A stretch of 64,000 nucleotides of DNA from Salticus scenicus (lineage: Eukaryota; Arthropoda; Arachnida; Araneae; Salticidae), in the NCBI GenBank assembly GCA_963930645.1, contig OZ005651.1, forward strand, positions 332,835,527 to 332,899,526. Reading direction: 5' to 3'. The position numbers and the translations under genes were made by a program. Under the pieces are notes generated by a model. The model saw nothing but the letters and a program-made list of their open reading frames with translations, did not search any database and was not told where the DNA came from. Shown piece by piece: positions 9,867-19,933 of this stretch. Position 1 is the first letter of the stretch. Each line of letters begins with the position of its first letter.

Positions 9867-10004
9867 GAAATGTAATTTTTCTAAATGGAAAATGACTTCA
9901 TGCTACATTTTACGGAGCTGAGTGAACCTGGTTCGCGGTTCGCTGTACGTCATGGCCGCTTCATACTTTAGATATCTCCATCCCAGCTCTTCATTAAATA
10001 TATG

Positions 10005-10022
10005 TGGTGCCAGACTCAGGCC
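10005..10022 (+). other. Primer-binding site for reverse transcription
   Basis: TGGTGCCAGACTCAGGCC begins with the TGG expected to pair with a tRNA 3' CCA. It lies 6 bases past the end of the 5' LTR, a slightly long gap. The priming tRNA would end TCTGGCACCA; I cannot name it with confidence. Confidence 0.65.
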
Positions 10023-11497
10023 GGATAATATATCCGGATATCCAAAATTTTTTTTCTTCTTGAAAAATTATTCATTACTATTATTAACAAATATAAGCTC
10101 GAATTTCTGTTTAACGGATCTCTGCTTAGTAACCTAATATCGACGTGATATCGACTACGTTAATCATTCTACACATCCTGATTAATTCATGAAGGTGACG
10201 TTTTGCGTTGTTGAAGACTGTTATGTTTTTAAAACAGCTGCCCCGGTGATGATCCAAAAAGAAATTAACTACGTTACGGTGAACAGCACCGAATTCACCG
10301 ATTTGTTGTTCATCTTTACTAAAGGCTAGTGTGCTGCGGGATGTCATCTGTGATTTTTTAAAAAAAAAAAGAAATTACTTTGTGTCTACGGTACCGATTC
10401 TTATCGCCGATATTGTGTGATGCCATGCCGGTGGACTTTCTACGGTTTCATTGAATAACATCCTTTCTACAGTCTGCAATGTTCGCAATTTGTGACCATC
10501 TTTTGCATTTACCGTTCGGTATTAAATGATCGTTGATTCATCGGTGCAAGGAGAATTGCCAAATATGGGTCGTCTTTCTAGAATGTGAGCAGTTAAATTT
10601 CTACGTTGATTTTTTTTCTCGCGCACTCATACAGGAGAAGAGCCTTACAGTTTTAAATAAAAGAATAAATAAAATACCGTAAATAAATAAATAAATATTT
10701 CTTTTTAGCAAAAGAAGATACGGAAAAAGGGTAAGTTTCCTTTGGAATCAATTTATTGTGCCAATAAAAAGAAACATTTCTCACATATTTTTCTTAAATA
10801 TTGACAATAAGAACTTTTCGTACATTTTTCTTAAATATTGACATTTATTTAAACTTTATATACAAATTTTTACTTATGGGTAAAATCTTTTATTCTTCAT
10901 ATGAGTATTATATTCTACTTTAACTTTTCATTTCAATTTTTAAGAACAGTTAAAAAGTTATATAAATGATCAAAATTTGCTTATATTATTTTTGGAATAT
11001 CTGGTTTTTGGATAATTCAAGTAAAGATATATTTCATTTGTGAAATTTAATACCAGATCATATTGATATATTTTTTTTTCTTTTCATCATACTGCATAAA
11101 ATATTTGTTTTGATTTTTTTTTTTTTTTCATATTTTGATCTTTGTGTTTACAATTTAATATATCTCGACAATTATTTTCATTTGCATATATATCCATTTT
11201 TAGTATTATTCATTATATCTTTTTAAATATATCTATAATATATATATACAACAAGACGTATATAAGCCAATTTCATGGTTGCAAGCTATAATGTTATACA
11301 GGAAAATATTACAAATAATTTCTACATATTTTTATTAATTTTGAAACTTTATCATGCTTAATTAGAACAAATATATTTAACAATTTTTTTTCATTTTTTA
11401 AATGTCTTGGTAATTTTATTTATCATATGATAATTAATTGAATTCTTATGCATATTATTTTTATTTAACTTGGTTAACATTTTTATATTTGAAAAAC
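10023..11497 (+). other. Retrotransposon leader (5' untranslated region)
   Basis: A long leader of about 1.5 kb. 10130-10600 is distinctly less AT-rich and carries short open frames on both strands (minus strand 10126-10347; plus strand from the ATG at about 10189 to 10330), none recognisable. Both could be remnants of captured sequence or RNA structure. The rest is AT-rich and open to no long frame. Confidence 0.5.
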
Positions 11498-12391
11498 ATG
11501 GCACAGAATCGAAACGCGTTTTGCTCCGTTCCTAATTTCGATGGGGACGCGAGATTTGTCAAATTTTTCTTTGATCAATTAAGATCCTTTGCCATGTTAA
11601 ATAAACTAACAAATGACGCGACATTACATGTAATGAAAGAAAAACTTCGTGATGCCGCGTTGGCATACTTTATTGAGAATGAATCATTATATAAATCGAC
11701 AGATCTTAAATTCATCGAGGAAAATTTCTGTAAGTTTTTCAGGGAATCGTCATATAATACTGGAATATCAGAATTTCATAATTTAAAAATTTTGCCAGGA
11801 GAATCAATTAAAAACTTCGCCCATCGTGTAAATGTTGCTGTACCTAAGGCTTTCCCTGACCTTAAAGACAAACAATCCCTTGATAACATTAAACTTCCGA
11901 AATTTTTAGAGTGTGTACCATCAAATATTAAAATTAAGTTAATGGAGGAAAACATAAGAGACTATAATAAGGCAGTTGAACGTGCTCAGACATTATCCGA
12001 AATATATGATTCTTTCAACAACACTACTAATACTAAGACTATTCTTTCTTGTGATAATAAAAATGACTCTGTAATATTAAACACATTGAAAGATTTATCT
12101 GAGAAAATTAATAGCATTTCACTTACAAACAACAATCCACCCTCCCATAATGAATCTTTGCACGTAGTTCAGTCAAGCAGACCCAAATTTGATCAAAGAA
12201 ATTATAGAAATAATTATAAAACTAGACAGACCAATTTTCGTTCTTCCCCTAGAAGAAACTTTTCTAGAAATAATTTGATTTGTCAACTTTATTCCAAACA
12301 TGGTCACGTTGCTTTAAATTGTTATAAATGGAGAAATAGAGATAATTTAACTTATAAAACACATAATTATGAAAACCGTAATTTAAACTAG
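11498..12391 (+). CDS. gag: Gag polyprotein of the Ty3/Gypsy element
   Basis: Structural protein that would assemble cytoplasmic particles and bind element RNA; 297 residues. I start at the ATG at 11498 (MAQNRNAFCSVPNFDG) because the frame upstream lacks ATG, and AAAAAC before this ATG is a fair initiation context. The body is a predicted helical retrotransposon gag region (LRDAALAYFIEN, LPGESIKNFAHRVNVAVP). A basic, Arg/Asn-rich stretch (about residues 225-260) leads to the nucleocapsid knuckle CQLYSKHGHVALNC at residues 262-275. The CCHC pattern CX2CX4HX4C fits except that position 265 is Tyr (TAT at 12290-12292), so zinc binding is probably impaired. Expression of pol depends on a -1 shift at the last two gag codons. 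Capsid assignment is by position and composition. Confidence 0.85.
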   Translation: MAQNRNAFCSVPNFDGDARFVKFFFDQLRSFAMLNKLTNDATLHVMKEKLRDAALAYFIENESLYKSTDLKFIEENFCKFFRESSYNTGISEFHNLKILPGESIKNFAHRVNVAVPKAFPDLKDKQSLDNIKLPKFLECVPSNIKIKLMEENIRDYNKAVERAQTLSEIYDSFNNTTNTKTILSCDNKNDSVILNTLKDLSEKINSISLTNNNPPSHNESLHVVQSSRPKFDQRNYRNNYKTRQTNFRSSPRRNFSRNNLICQLYSKHGHVALNCYKWRNRDNLTYKTHNYENRNLN

Positions 12392-12450
12392 AAAAGAGGT
12401 ATGGAGATGCTGATGCTGCCATATCTCGAAAACTAAGGGTCTCATCAGCA
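12382..12450 (+). promoter_or_regulatory. -1 ribosomal frameshift signal with H-type pseudoknot
   Basis: The slippery heptamer TTTAAAC (12382-12388) is phased T TTA AAC in the gag frame and the gag TAG follows at 12389-12391. After a 7-nt spacer, stem 1 pairs 12396-12404 with 12419-12427 (9 bp, one G-U). Stem 2 pairs loop bases 12408-12415 (TGCTGATG) with 12443-12450 (CATCAGCA), 8 Watson-Crick pairs. Loops are 3 nt (12405-12407), 3 nt (12416-12418) and 15 nt (12428-12442). Pol is in the -1 frame and that frame is open from 12382. This matches canonical viral -1 frameshift elements. Base pairing is seen directly; activity is inference. Confidence 0.9.
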
Positions 12451-15400
12451 AATGAACATAAATTCACAAATGTGTCATCTTCAAATTCCCTTCCAAAAAT
12501 TTCACATACTAGACTTGTAAATTCAGTTGGATCTCAAACTGTTGCTAATATTACTGTAGCAGATAATAAAGCTACCCAAACATTTCAAAACTTTAGTCAT
12601 ATTTCTAATACAAAGTATATTCCAAGTGACAACAATGAGAGTTGCACAGATAATATTGAAGATCATATTTTATTTAATGTAAACAAAAATTCTCATACAC
12701 TTCCTATAATAAAAGCTAAATTAGCCAATAATGATATAAAGTTTCTTATCGATACTGGAAGTAGTTGTTCACTTTTAGCTCAGTCAACATTTGATAATTT
12801 AAAAGCAAATTTGAAATATAAAAGACTAGGGTCGTCTATTACTCTTAAAACGGTCAATTCTTACGTTGAATTTTCTTCATGTATTCGTGCAACTTTCAAA
12901 ATTGAAAAAAAGTTTTTCCAACACAATTTCTATATTATTGACATACCACATAGTTCTAATTTTCATGGAATACTTGGCATGGATTTCATTAAAGAAAATC
13001 ATGTCACTATTGACTTTTCGAAAAATTCCATGAGAATTGGAAAATTAGACTTTACTTGTTCCTTATTTGATTCGCAAAATGAAAAATTAGATGTGTATAA
13101 TGTTAACTCTGACGATAATAATATGAATGTTTATCTTCTAAAGAAAGTTATAATACAAACTGGTGAAAATATCTACATTACTGCAAAAACAAATAATAAG
13201 TTACAAGAAACTAATTACATATTTTGTACTGACTTAAAGGATCCTGATATAGAAATTTTAGATTCTATTGTATCACCGAATTACAAAAATGAAATTAATT
13301 CTGAAAATAATAATTCTCTTTTTACGTTACTTATCTCAAATAAGGGTAAAAATTCAATCCATCTAAATAAAAATATGCATATTGGCAAATTATTTTTAAT
13401 TGATGAAATTAAAGAACCACATTTAGATAAAATTGAAGACTCTTGCTCTAGTAATAATAATATACAAAATATTGAGGACCATATCCACTTAATTCAAGCT
13501 TCAGAGGATATATTACTAAAGCGTAAAAATGATTTATCAAGCAAAGATTTTTGTTTGAATCATTTAACCCTTGATCAACGTAACACACTAGAAAATTTAT
13601 TTTTAAGCAAATTTGCTGCTTTTTCCAAATCTCTCAGTACTCTAGGACATACTGATAAAATAATTCCTAATCTTAAATTAATTAATGATTTCCCTATTAA
13701 AACACTTCCATTTCCGATTCCACAAGCTTTACAAAAAGAAGCCCAAGAGCAGATCAATGAGTTAGTAAACGCCGGCATAATTGAGCGTAATTGCTCCGAG
13801 TGGGCTTGTCCCATATTGCTGGTAAAGAAAAAATCTGATGGTTCAAAGAAACAACGTTATAGACTTGCTTTAGACCTTAGAATGGTCAATACAGTCATAC
13901 AAGGTTCCTCGTATCCACTTCCTAAGATTCAAAATATTATTTCAAATCTTTCGTCATTCAAATACTTTACTTCGTTGGATTTCATGCAAGCGTACCACCA
14001 AATTGACCTTCCAAAAAAATATCAAGATATGTTAACATTTACATCTATTTTTGGCAGTTATCGATACAAACGTGTTTGTTTTGGTTTAAAGAACGCCAGT
14101 TCTATATTTCAGTCTCTAATGGACACAATACTCGACGAGATAAACATTAATGGCATATATGCTTATCAGGATGATCTGATTATTGGATCAAACTCATTTG
14201 AAGAGACTTGTGAAAAAGTAAATAAAGTTTTAGAAATACTTATCAAATATAATTTAACATTATCCCCATCTAAGTGTGAATTCCATAAATCAGCAGTTAA
14301 TTATTTAGGTTTCCATATTGAAAACCATACTATTTCACCCATCACCGCTAACATCGTAAAGATCAATTCTTTTCCACCACCGACGACAAAACGACAATTA
14401 AAAAAAATTCTTGGACTTGCTAATTTTTACAAATGGATTTTACCATCTTTCTCAGAACTTGCACAACCCCTTGTGGAACTCACAAAACCCAAAACAACAT
14501 TCAAATGGACAGAAAAACATCAGAGTATTTTTCAAAAAATTCAAAAATTATTCTTTCTTCCCCCAATGGTTCGACTTCCAGATTGGGAGAAAACATTCTA
14601 TGTCAACACGGATGCATCAAAAACAGCCATTTCAGGAGCGCTTATGCAAAAATTTAACAGTAAATTACTTCCTATAGCATACTTTTCCAAATCTTTAAAA
14701 CCTTCTGAAAAGAAATATCCTGCGTTAAAATTGGAACTTATGGCAATTCATAAAACTGTCGCCGCCTTCAAATACTATTTATATAATCGTGAGTTCGTAA
14801 TTTTGTCAGATAGTGCTCCCCTTGAAAAATATAAGAAAACTACCAATCCCGCTGACGTAACCACCCGCTGGTTAATGGACTTATCTGAATATACATACGT
14901 TTTTAAACATATTCCTGGAAATTTGAACATCTTAGCGGATTATTTATCACGTTGTAATTTTGAAAACAATCAAGAGGATCTCAAAGCTAATCCAAACTTA
15001 ATTCATGACATACAACCACTACCAATTGTTGATGTTGATGAAAATGAAAACAGACTTGAAATTAACAGTAAGGATAAAATTAATAATGAAAATCAAAACA
15101 AATGCTCAGAATATGTTAATTATATGATTTCAGGAAATTCAAACTCTAAAGACCCCTTGCTAGAAATTTCAGACCAAACATTTGTGTCCGAACAAATTAA
15201 GGATTCTGAATTAAAAACAATTTACGAAGAAATCTTAAAAAACGGAAAGTCAGAAAAATTTCCCAATTACTTTATAAATCCTGATTCTAAAGTATTAATG
15301 CTCAAGAAAGAGAATATTCACAACAATTCATTCAGTTATTTAATTATTGTCCCAAATTCTTTAAAAGCGAAAGCATTGTCCATCGCGCATTTATCTCACT

Positions 15401-16470
15401 TCGGTTTGGCTAAAACCTATGAATTTCTTTCTAGAAGATATTTTTGGAGGGGCATTTATACTGATACCCTCAATTTCGTCTCTTCATGCATTAAATGCTT
15501 ACAAGCGAAACATCACAAAACACCTCCTGCTCCATTACAAAAAACATATACACCCACTCATCCAAATCATACAATCTCCACAGACTTGGTGGGTCCTTTT
15601 AGTAATGGTCAATACGTCTTGACAATAATTGATCATTTTAGTAGACACTTAGAACTTTACCCGTTATCTAATATTACTGCTCCAAAAATAGTTCAATGTT
15701 TGTTTTCATACATTACGACCTTTGGTCGGCCTGCATGTATTCTATCAGATTTAGGTCCACAATATACATCTCAAGTTTACAATACATTTAATGACACTCT
15801 AGGCATAAAAATAATACATTCGTCTGCTTTTCATCCACAGTCGAACTCTATTAGCGAACGTGTAAACACATCAATTAAGTATTCAATTACTATCCTATTA
15901 GAAGAAGGTCATTCATTTCAAAATGCACTATATATACACAAATCTCTCTACAATGGATCTACGCATTCTTCCACTCAATTCTCGCCAAATCTTCTACATT
16001 TTGGTAGAGAACTGGCACTAATTTTTGACACTTATAATTCAAATTATAATTATACTTACCTGGACTCTAATGTAAACATCTATAAATTAATGCAAGACCT
16101 TCAGGAAATTTATAAAAAAGCGTACAATAACATTCAAGATTCCCAATCAAAAAGAAATAAATATTTTCAAAGAAAAGCTAAACTAAGAAGCATCTGCACA
16201 AAAGATATTGTGTATCTGAAGTCTATGGATAAATTTAAATCTAAATATACAGGTCCTTTCATTGTCACAGTTAAACATTCCCCTGTTTCATTTTCAATTA
16301 AACGGTTACATGCTAGTGATGATAAGGCATTTCGTGTGCATATAGATAGAATTTTATTGGCACCTCCACGTAATAATCACTTATTTGACATTTATAATAA
16401 TTCTAATTTTAATAAGAATCTCATTATTCCCAATGATACACATCAATATAATTTACGAAATAGAAAGTAA
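12388..16470 (+). CDS. pol: Pol polyprotein (protease, RT, RNase H, integrase) of the Ty3/Gypsy element
   Basis: About 1,360 residues made as a Gag-Pol fusion after the -1 shift; the frame has no ATG-led start of its own near the junction. Residue numbers count from 12388. Protease: FLIDTGSSCSLL, DTG at 122-124. RT: LALDLRMVN (Asp 496), SLDFMQAYHQI (Asp 531), YQDD at 593-596. RNase H: VNTDAS (Asp 742), later ELMAIHK, SDSAPL and HIPGNLNILADYLSR. Integrase: zinc site His 1001, His 1004, Cys 1034, Cys 1037; catalytic Asp 1066, Asp 1121 and Glu 1157, a D,D35E spacing; then YTGPFIV, a GPY/F-type C-terminal module near 1287-1293. The first His pair is close (HX2H). All catalytic residues are present and no internal stop exists, so the enzyme set appears intact. 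A Glu/Asn-rich linker separates RNase H and integrase. The last residues are YNLRNRK. Confidence 0.95.
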   Translation, partial: LEKRYGDADAAISRKLRVSSANEHKFTNVSSSNSLPKISHTRLVNSVGSQTVANITVADNKATQTFQNFSHISNTKYIPSDNNESCTDNIEDHILFNVNKNSHTLPIIKAKLANNDIKFLIDTGSSCSLLAQSTFDNLKANLKYKRLGSSITLKTVNSYVEFSSCIRATFKIEKKFFQHNFYIIDIPHSSNFHGILGMDFIKENHVTIDFSKNSMRIGKLDFTCSLFDSQNEKLDVYNVNSDDNNMNVYLLKKVIIQTGENIYITAKTNNKLQETNYIFCTDLKDPDIEILDSIVSPNYKNEINSENNNSLFTLLISNKGKNSIHLNKNMHIGKLFLIDEIKEPHLDKIEDSCSSNNNIQNIEDHIHLIQASEDILLKRKNDLSSKDFCLNHLTLDQRNTLENLFLSKFAAFSKSLSTLGHTDKIIPNLKLINDFPIKTLPFPIPQALQKEAQEQINELVNAGIIERNCSEWACPILLVKKKSDGSKKQRYRLALDLRMVNTVIQGSSYPLPKIQNIISNLSSFKYFTSLDFMQAYHQIDLPKKYQDMLTFTSIFGSYRYKRVCFGLKNASSIFQSLMDTILDEININGIYAYQDDLIIGSNSFEETCEKVNKVLEILIKYNLTLSPSKCEFHKSAVNYLGFHIENHTISPITANIVKINSFPPPTTKRQLKKILGLANFYKWILPSFSELAQPLVELTKPKTTFKWTEKHQSIFQKIQKLFFLPPMVRLPDWEKTFYVNTDASKTAISGALMQKFNSKLLPIAYFSKSLKPSEKKYPALKLELMAIHKTVAAFKYYLYNREFVILSDSAPLEKYKKTTNPADVTTRWLMDLSEYTYVFKHIPGNLNILADYLSRCNFENNQEDLKANPNLIHDIQPLPIVDVDENENRLEINSKDKINNENQNKCSEYVNYMISGNSNSKDPLLEISDQTFVSEQIKDSELKTIYEEILKNGKSEKFPNYFINPDSKVLMLKKENIHNNSFSYLIIVPNSLKAKALSIAHLSHFGLAKTYEFLSRRYFWRGIYTDTLNFVSSCIKCLQAKHHKTPPAPLQKTYTPTHPNHTISTDLVGPFSNGQYVLTIIDHFSRHLELYPLSNITAPKIVQCLFSYITTFGRPACILSDLGPQYTSQVYNTFNDTLGIKIIHSSAFHPQSNSISERVNTSIKYSITILLEEGHSFQNALYIHKSLYNGSTHSSTQFSPNLLHFGRELALIFDTYNSNYNYTYLDSNVNIYKLMQDLQEIYKKAYNNIQDSQSKRNKYFQRKAKLRSICTKDIVYLKSMDKFKSKYTGPFIVTVKHSPVSFSIKRLHASDDKAFRVHIDRILLAPPRNNHLFDIYNNSNFNKNLIIPNDTHQYNLRNRK

Positions 16471-16802
16471 TTTTTCATCAATTTTTCCTTAGGTTAAAAG
16501 TTACGCAGAGTAAATTTTTAAATATTTATGAAGATTAAAGATAAATTAAATAAATTTGATGTATACTTCCATCGCAACAGACCTGATCAACCTGTTGTGA
16601 TATTTATTTGTTGTGAAATTTCGCAGCTTGGATAATCAATGGCTGGTCCAGGAAATTATATTCAAAGCTGCATTGTCTTACAACAGCAGTGTATATCACT
16701 TTTATCACTATCTCTTTAACTTACGTGTTATTCATAATTGCATTTTAATAATAGTTAACATACTAGAATAATATTGTTTATTTAAAAAAAAAGTGCTAAT
16801 GG

Positions 16803-16839
<37 letters not shown>

Positions 16840-17611
16840 ATGTTTACGTAGACTTTTGGTGCAGGTAATATTTTTATCATACATACATGCATGTCTCATA
16901 TATTGCAATTCCAATTACCTATTTAAAAAAAAAAATGAATATATAAAAACGTATGTTATTATTACTTTCTTTCAACATGTATTATTTATTTAAACCTTTT
17001 ATTGAATATAAAAGGCTCACTATATATTTGATAACATATAAATATACTTGATTTTTATTTTGTCAAACTTTCATATTCAGATTGCTTATACATTTGAACT
17101 ATATATTTATTACAACAAATCCTTGTCCTCTATGAACTGAAATGGACTCGTCAAAGTTTCTCGCCATGCATGGTAACATAAAAATTTACTGATTTCAGCA
17201 TCTTACCACGAACTGATAAAATATATGATGACTGAACTATTATGATTTTAAATCAAAGGACTTGAGCTCATTTTGTTTGTGGATATATATTTTAACGACT
17301 TGTGTACACAGATTTATGGCCATACCACATTATATCTCATCACCATATAATAAATATCCTTATTTTCTGTATTTGTATTTGTATTTTAATATTGTATAAG
17401 AATATTATTTTTTTTTAAGTATGCATACTAGATTTTCTATTAATAATATAACAATGTACGTATTTTATTTGTATTGGAAGCCATTCGTTTTTTGTTTTTG
17501 TTTTGTAATCAATCTATTTTACAAGATTGGAAATAATTTGATTTAATATTAATTTTTGCTGAGCTGTCATATAGACGATGTAATGGCTGAACCCATTTTT
17601 TTTCGGTCGAC
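16471..17611 (+). other. 3' untranslated region of the retrotransposon, no env
   Basis: About 1.1 kb between the pol TAA and the polypurine tract. It contains an A run at 16808-16834 and many stops in all frames. No envelope-like frame, signal peptide or membrane segment is seen. Confidence 0.7.
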
Positions 17612-17620
17612 GGGGAGAAA
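17611..17620 (+). other. Polypurine tract
   Basis: CGGGGAGAAA lies two bases before the 3' LTR start at 17623, the expected site for plus-strand DNA priming. Confidence 0.7.
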
Positions 17621-17622
17621 TA

Positions 17623-18548
17623 TGTGATGTTGAAAAACATCACATATCCCTTTTTAAAATAAAATAATAATAATAATATAAATTACATTTTATTTATTTA
17701 TTTATAATACAAGCAAACATTATATTTCTTATTCTAAAAGAATTTAATATAATTTTGTTTATTTCGCTTATGCTATTTTATTTTTATTTCTATTTCATTA
17801 ATCTGTAATTTCATATAATTTATTGTTCTTTTTCCTGCTCTAAATCTCATCAAGTAATAATTAAATAAAATATCAAAGAAAGAGAAACCCATTCATTTTA
17901 TGCTTTAAAACCGCAGACGATTTTTTTTATTGTAGCTTCCTGTCTCCAATCAAACGTTTATAGATTCCGTTGAATCATTATAGCTGAAAATAATTTCTAA
18001 TATTTTTTATCAATTGATTTCGCACTTTTGGTCTAATTCTGGACACCTGACAAAATCTAATCACATCGTATGACGTAATTTAATTTTTATCCAATCCTTT
18101 AGCTATTATTTAGGTTTACCAGACATATAAATTTAAAATGTGTTCAGCCAACTTGATTTTTGATGCCAAGGAGATTTGGCGAAATAAATTAATTAGCTTG
18201 CTGTCTGTCTTTCTGTAAAGATGTTATTTTTTTTTATCTTTGAGTCAAAAATGTCGAAATGCTTTCTGTTTTAGAAAAGTATATAAAAATGGCTTCCATT
18301 CTCCATTCGATGTCTCTCTGATTAATAAACTGAAATTCTTCATCATGAATGTTTGCGAATCTACTCATTCGTTTGTGTTCAAAAATGCATTATATATATC
18401 TTATAAGAGTAATAAAGAAATGTAATTTTTCTAAATGGAAAATGACTTCATGCTACATTTTACGGAGCTGAGTGAACCTGGTTCGCGGTTCGCTGTACGT
18501 CATTGCCGCTTCATACTTTAGATATCTCCATCCCAGCTCTTCATTAAA
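17623..18548 (+). repeat. 3' LTR
   Basis: 926 bp aligned without gaps to 9073-9998 at a constant offset of 8,550, with two substitutions. It carries the same terminal hairpin, TATA box and AATAAA. Confidence 0.95.
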
Positions 18549-18553
18549 GGGAC
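18549..18553. other. Target site duplication, right copy (GGGAC)
   Basis: Identical to 9068-9072. The empty site would read AAACATA-GGGAC-CATATGCC. Confidence 0.9.
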
Positions 18554-19254
18554 CATATGCCAAAGTATAAATGGAAATTTGTAACTTCTAAAAAATATAA
18601 CATAGGCCAATTAAATGCATTTATTAACCATTTAGATGAAATTTCTTAAAATTTTCTAATATAATCATTGACAACCTTTTTTTTAAGAAAAAAATTCTCC
18701 AAGTGCTAATCAATATATGAGAAATAATAACCAAGAATCCTTTATTGGTTTTCTTTTCTACAATTTTTGTTATTTAAAATAATAGTATCAAAATGAGGTT
18801 GTGCTAGTAATTGACTATTTTATTTTTCCAGTTTAAAAATTGTTTAAAGTAAAAAGCGAAATAATAACGAAAAAATAAATAATAAAAATACGTATTTAAA
18901 TTGTATTTCAGTGTAAATATACAAAATATATTAAAGTATACTAAGAATTAACACCAATCGACTTACCAATCAACGCCTTCCCTGAAGGCCCTAGGCGTGA
19001 ATACCAAACCATCGCAAATTGCCCTTTGCTAATGTGATGTTAGACCCACTCATCCATCCATACCCCCTCCTTTGCAGCAAACATAATTCCTCTTTAGCCT
19101 ATTTTGTCCAAAAATGACCCCATCGCCTCTTAAAACACTTAAACTATGGGATTAAATCACGCTATCAAAGTCGAACGCTGGAAACCTTCGTAAGTTCAGA
19201 AATGCACTGCGAAATCTTAACGGCCCTCTTCAGTTACCGTCGCCGGAAGCCCGA
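18554..19254. other. Spacer with a GC-elevated patch
   Basis: 18960-19255 is richer in GC than its surroundings (CCTTCCCTGAAGGCCCTAGG) with no recognisable frame or RNA gene. It may belong to the inverted-repeat element that follows. Confidence 0.4.
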
Positions 19255-19463
19255 TCCAATGTTATTCTATGGGGAAATTTTCTTTACAAATAACTTATTA
19301 ACTAATACATATTTCTAAATTCTGTTTTCACATTCAGAAAATTCCCAACTGTTAAATTGACGGACCTTTTTTTAAAAAATGTATTTTTTTAATTTTTAAT
19401 ATTTTATTTTGAAATTGCAAAATGAAAAAATTTCACATATTGAAAATTCGTATTTTGCAGCTT

Positions 19464-19502
<39 letters not shown>

Positions 19503-19618
19503 AAAGGTGCGTCAATTTAACAGCTGGGAATTTTCAGAATCTAAAAATATGTATTAGTTAATAAGTTATTTCTAAATAAAAAATTCCCATAGAAATAACA
19601 TTAGCTTCGGCATTGAGT
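19255..19618. repeat. Inverted-repeat element around a poly(A) core
   Basis: The left arm (about 19255-19375; CCAATGTTATTCTATGGGG ... CCCAACTGTTAAATTGACG) is the imperfect inverse of the right arm (about 19509-19618; CGTCAATTTAACAGCTGGG ... CCCATAGAAATAACATTAG). The spacer has an A run of about 35 bases. Arms are over 100 bp. It is probably a non-autonomous DNA transposon or a fold-back remnant; no target duplication identified. Confidence 0.7.
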
Positions 19619-19933
19619 GAAGCCGAGACATCTCACACATTTTGTAATTAACCATATTGGTCAATTAATAGAAAAGTTAAAAATAAACAGAAATTCAGTA
19701 GTTAACCGGATTCATCGTTCACTAGCGTTGATAATATTTTAGTTTCCTAGTTATTGGTCACCCTTTAATTCCAATAAAAATAGTTAGTTTATTAGTAAAA
19801 ATCTATTTATTTAAAACAAATATAAATAACCTACGTTCTTCGATAAATAAACTTCTGCAATCAAATTCAACAGCCTGTTTTAAGATTGATTTAAACATCT
19901 CGTAACAACTGATACAACTTTGAAATTCTTCAG

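Larger units (their letters stand above)
9073..9998 (+). repeat. 5' LTR
   Basis: 926 bp, starting TGTGATGTTGAAAAACATCA and ending CTTCATTAAA. The first 22 bases form a perfect 9-bp hairpin with a GAAA loop (TGTGATGTT/AACATCACA). By the TATA box and poly(A) signal, U3 is about 9073-9758, R about 9759-9885 and U5 the rest; the exact R borders are inferred. Open frames inside it recur identically in the 3' LTR and are not genes. Confidence 0.95.
9073..18548 (+). mobile_element. Complete, recent Ty3/Gypsy LTR retrotransposon
   Basis: A 9,476-bp element with 926-bp direct LTRs, a 5-bp target duplication, a primer-binding site, gag, a pol frame without internal stops, and a polypurine tract. The pol order protease, RT, RNase H, integrase identifies Ty3/Gypsy. 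Direct comparison of the LTRs shows only two differences (9605 T versus 18155 G; 9954 G versus 18504 T), about 99.8% identity, so insertion is recent. There is no env: 1.1 kb between pol and the 3' LTR has no recognisable frame. Possible defects are limited: the Gag zinc knuckle has Tyr for its second Cys, and the LTRs end in AA rather than CA. The copy could be active or only recently inactivated; sequence alone cannot decide. Confidence 0.95.

Noticed and set aside
9690..9875. 61-codon frame, repeated identically at 18240-18425
   Set aside because: It lies inside both LTRs and begins with a non-ATG codon; the duplication is that of the LTR, not of a gene.
11438..11497. Upstream extension of gag
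   Set aside because: It begins with TTG and has no ATG; the first ATG in frame is at 11498.
12472..12474. GTG as a start codon for pol
   Set aside because: The pol frame is open further upstream to the slippery heptamer, and a frameshift explains expression better than a GTG start.
13575..15622. Alternative frames within pol (both strands)
   Set aside because: Shadows of the long pol frame, with no domains of their own.
16471..17611. Possible env gene
   Set aside because: No long frame, signal peptide or membrane segment between pol and the 3' LTR.
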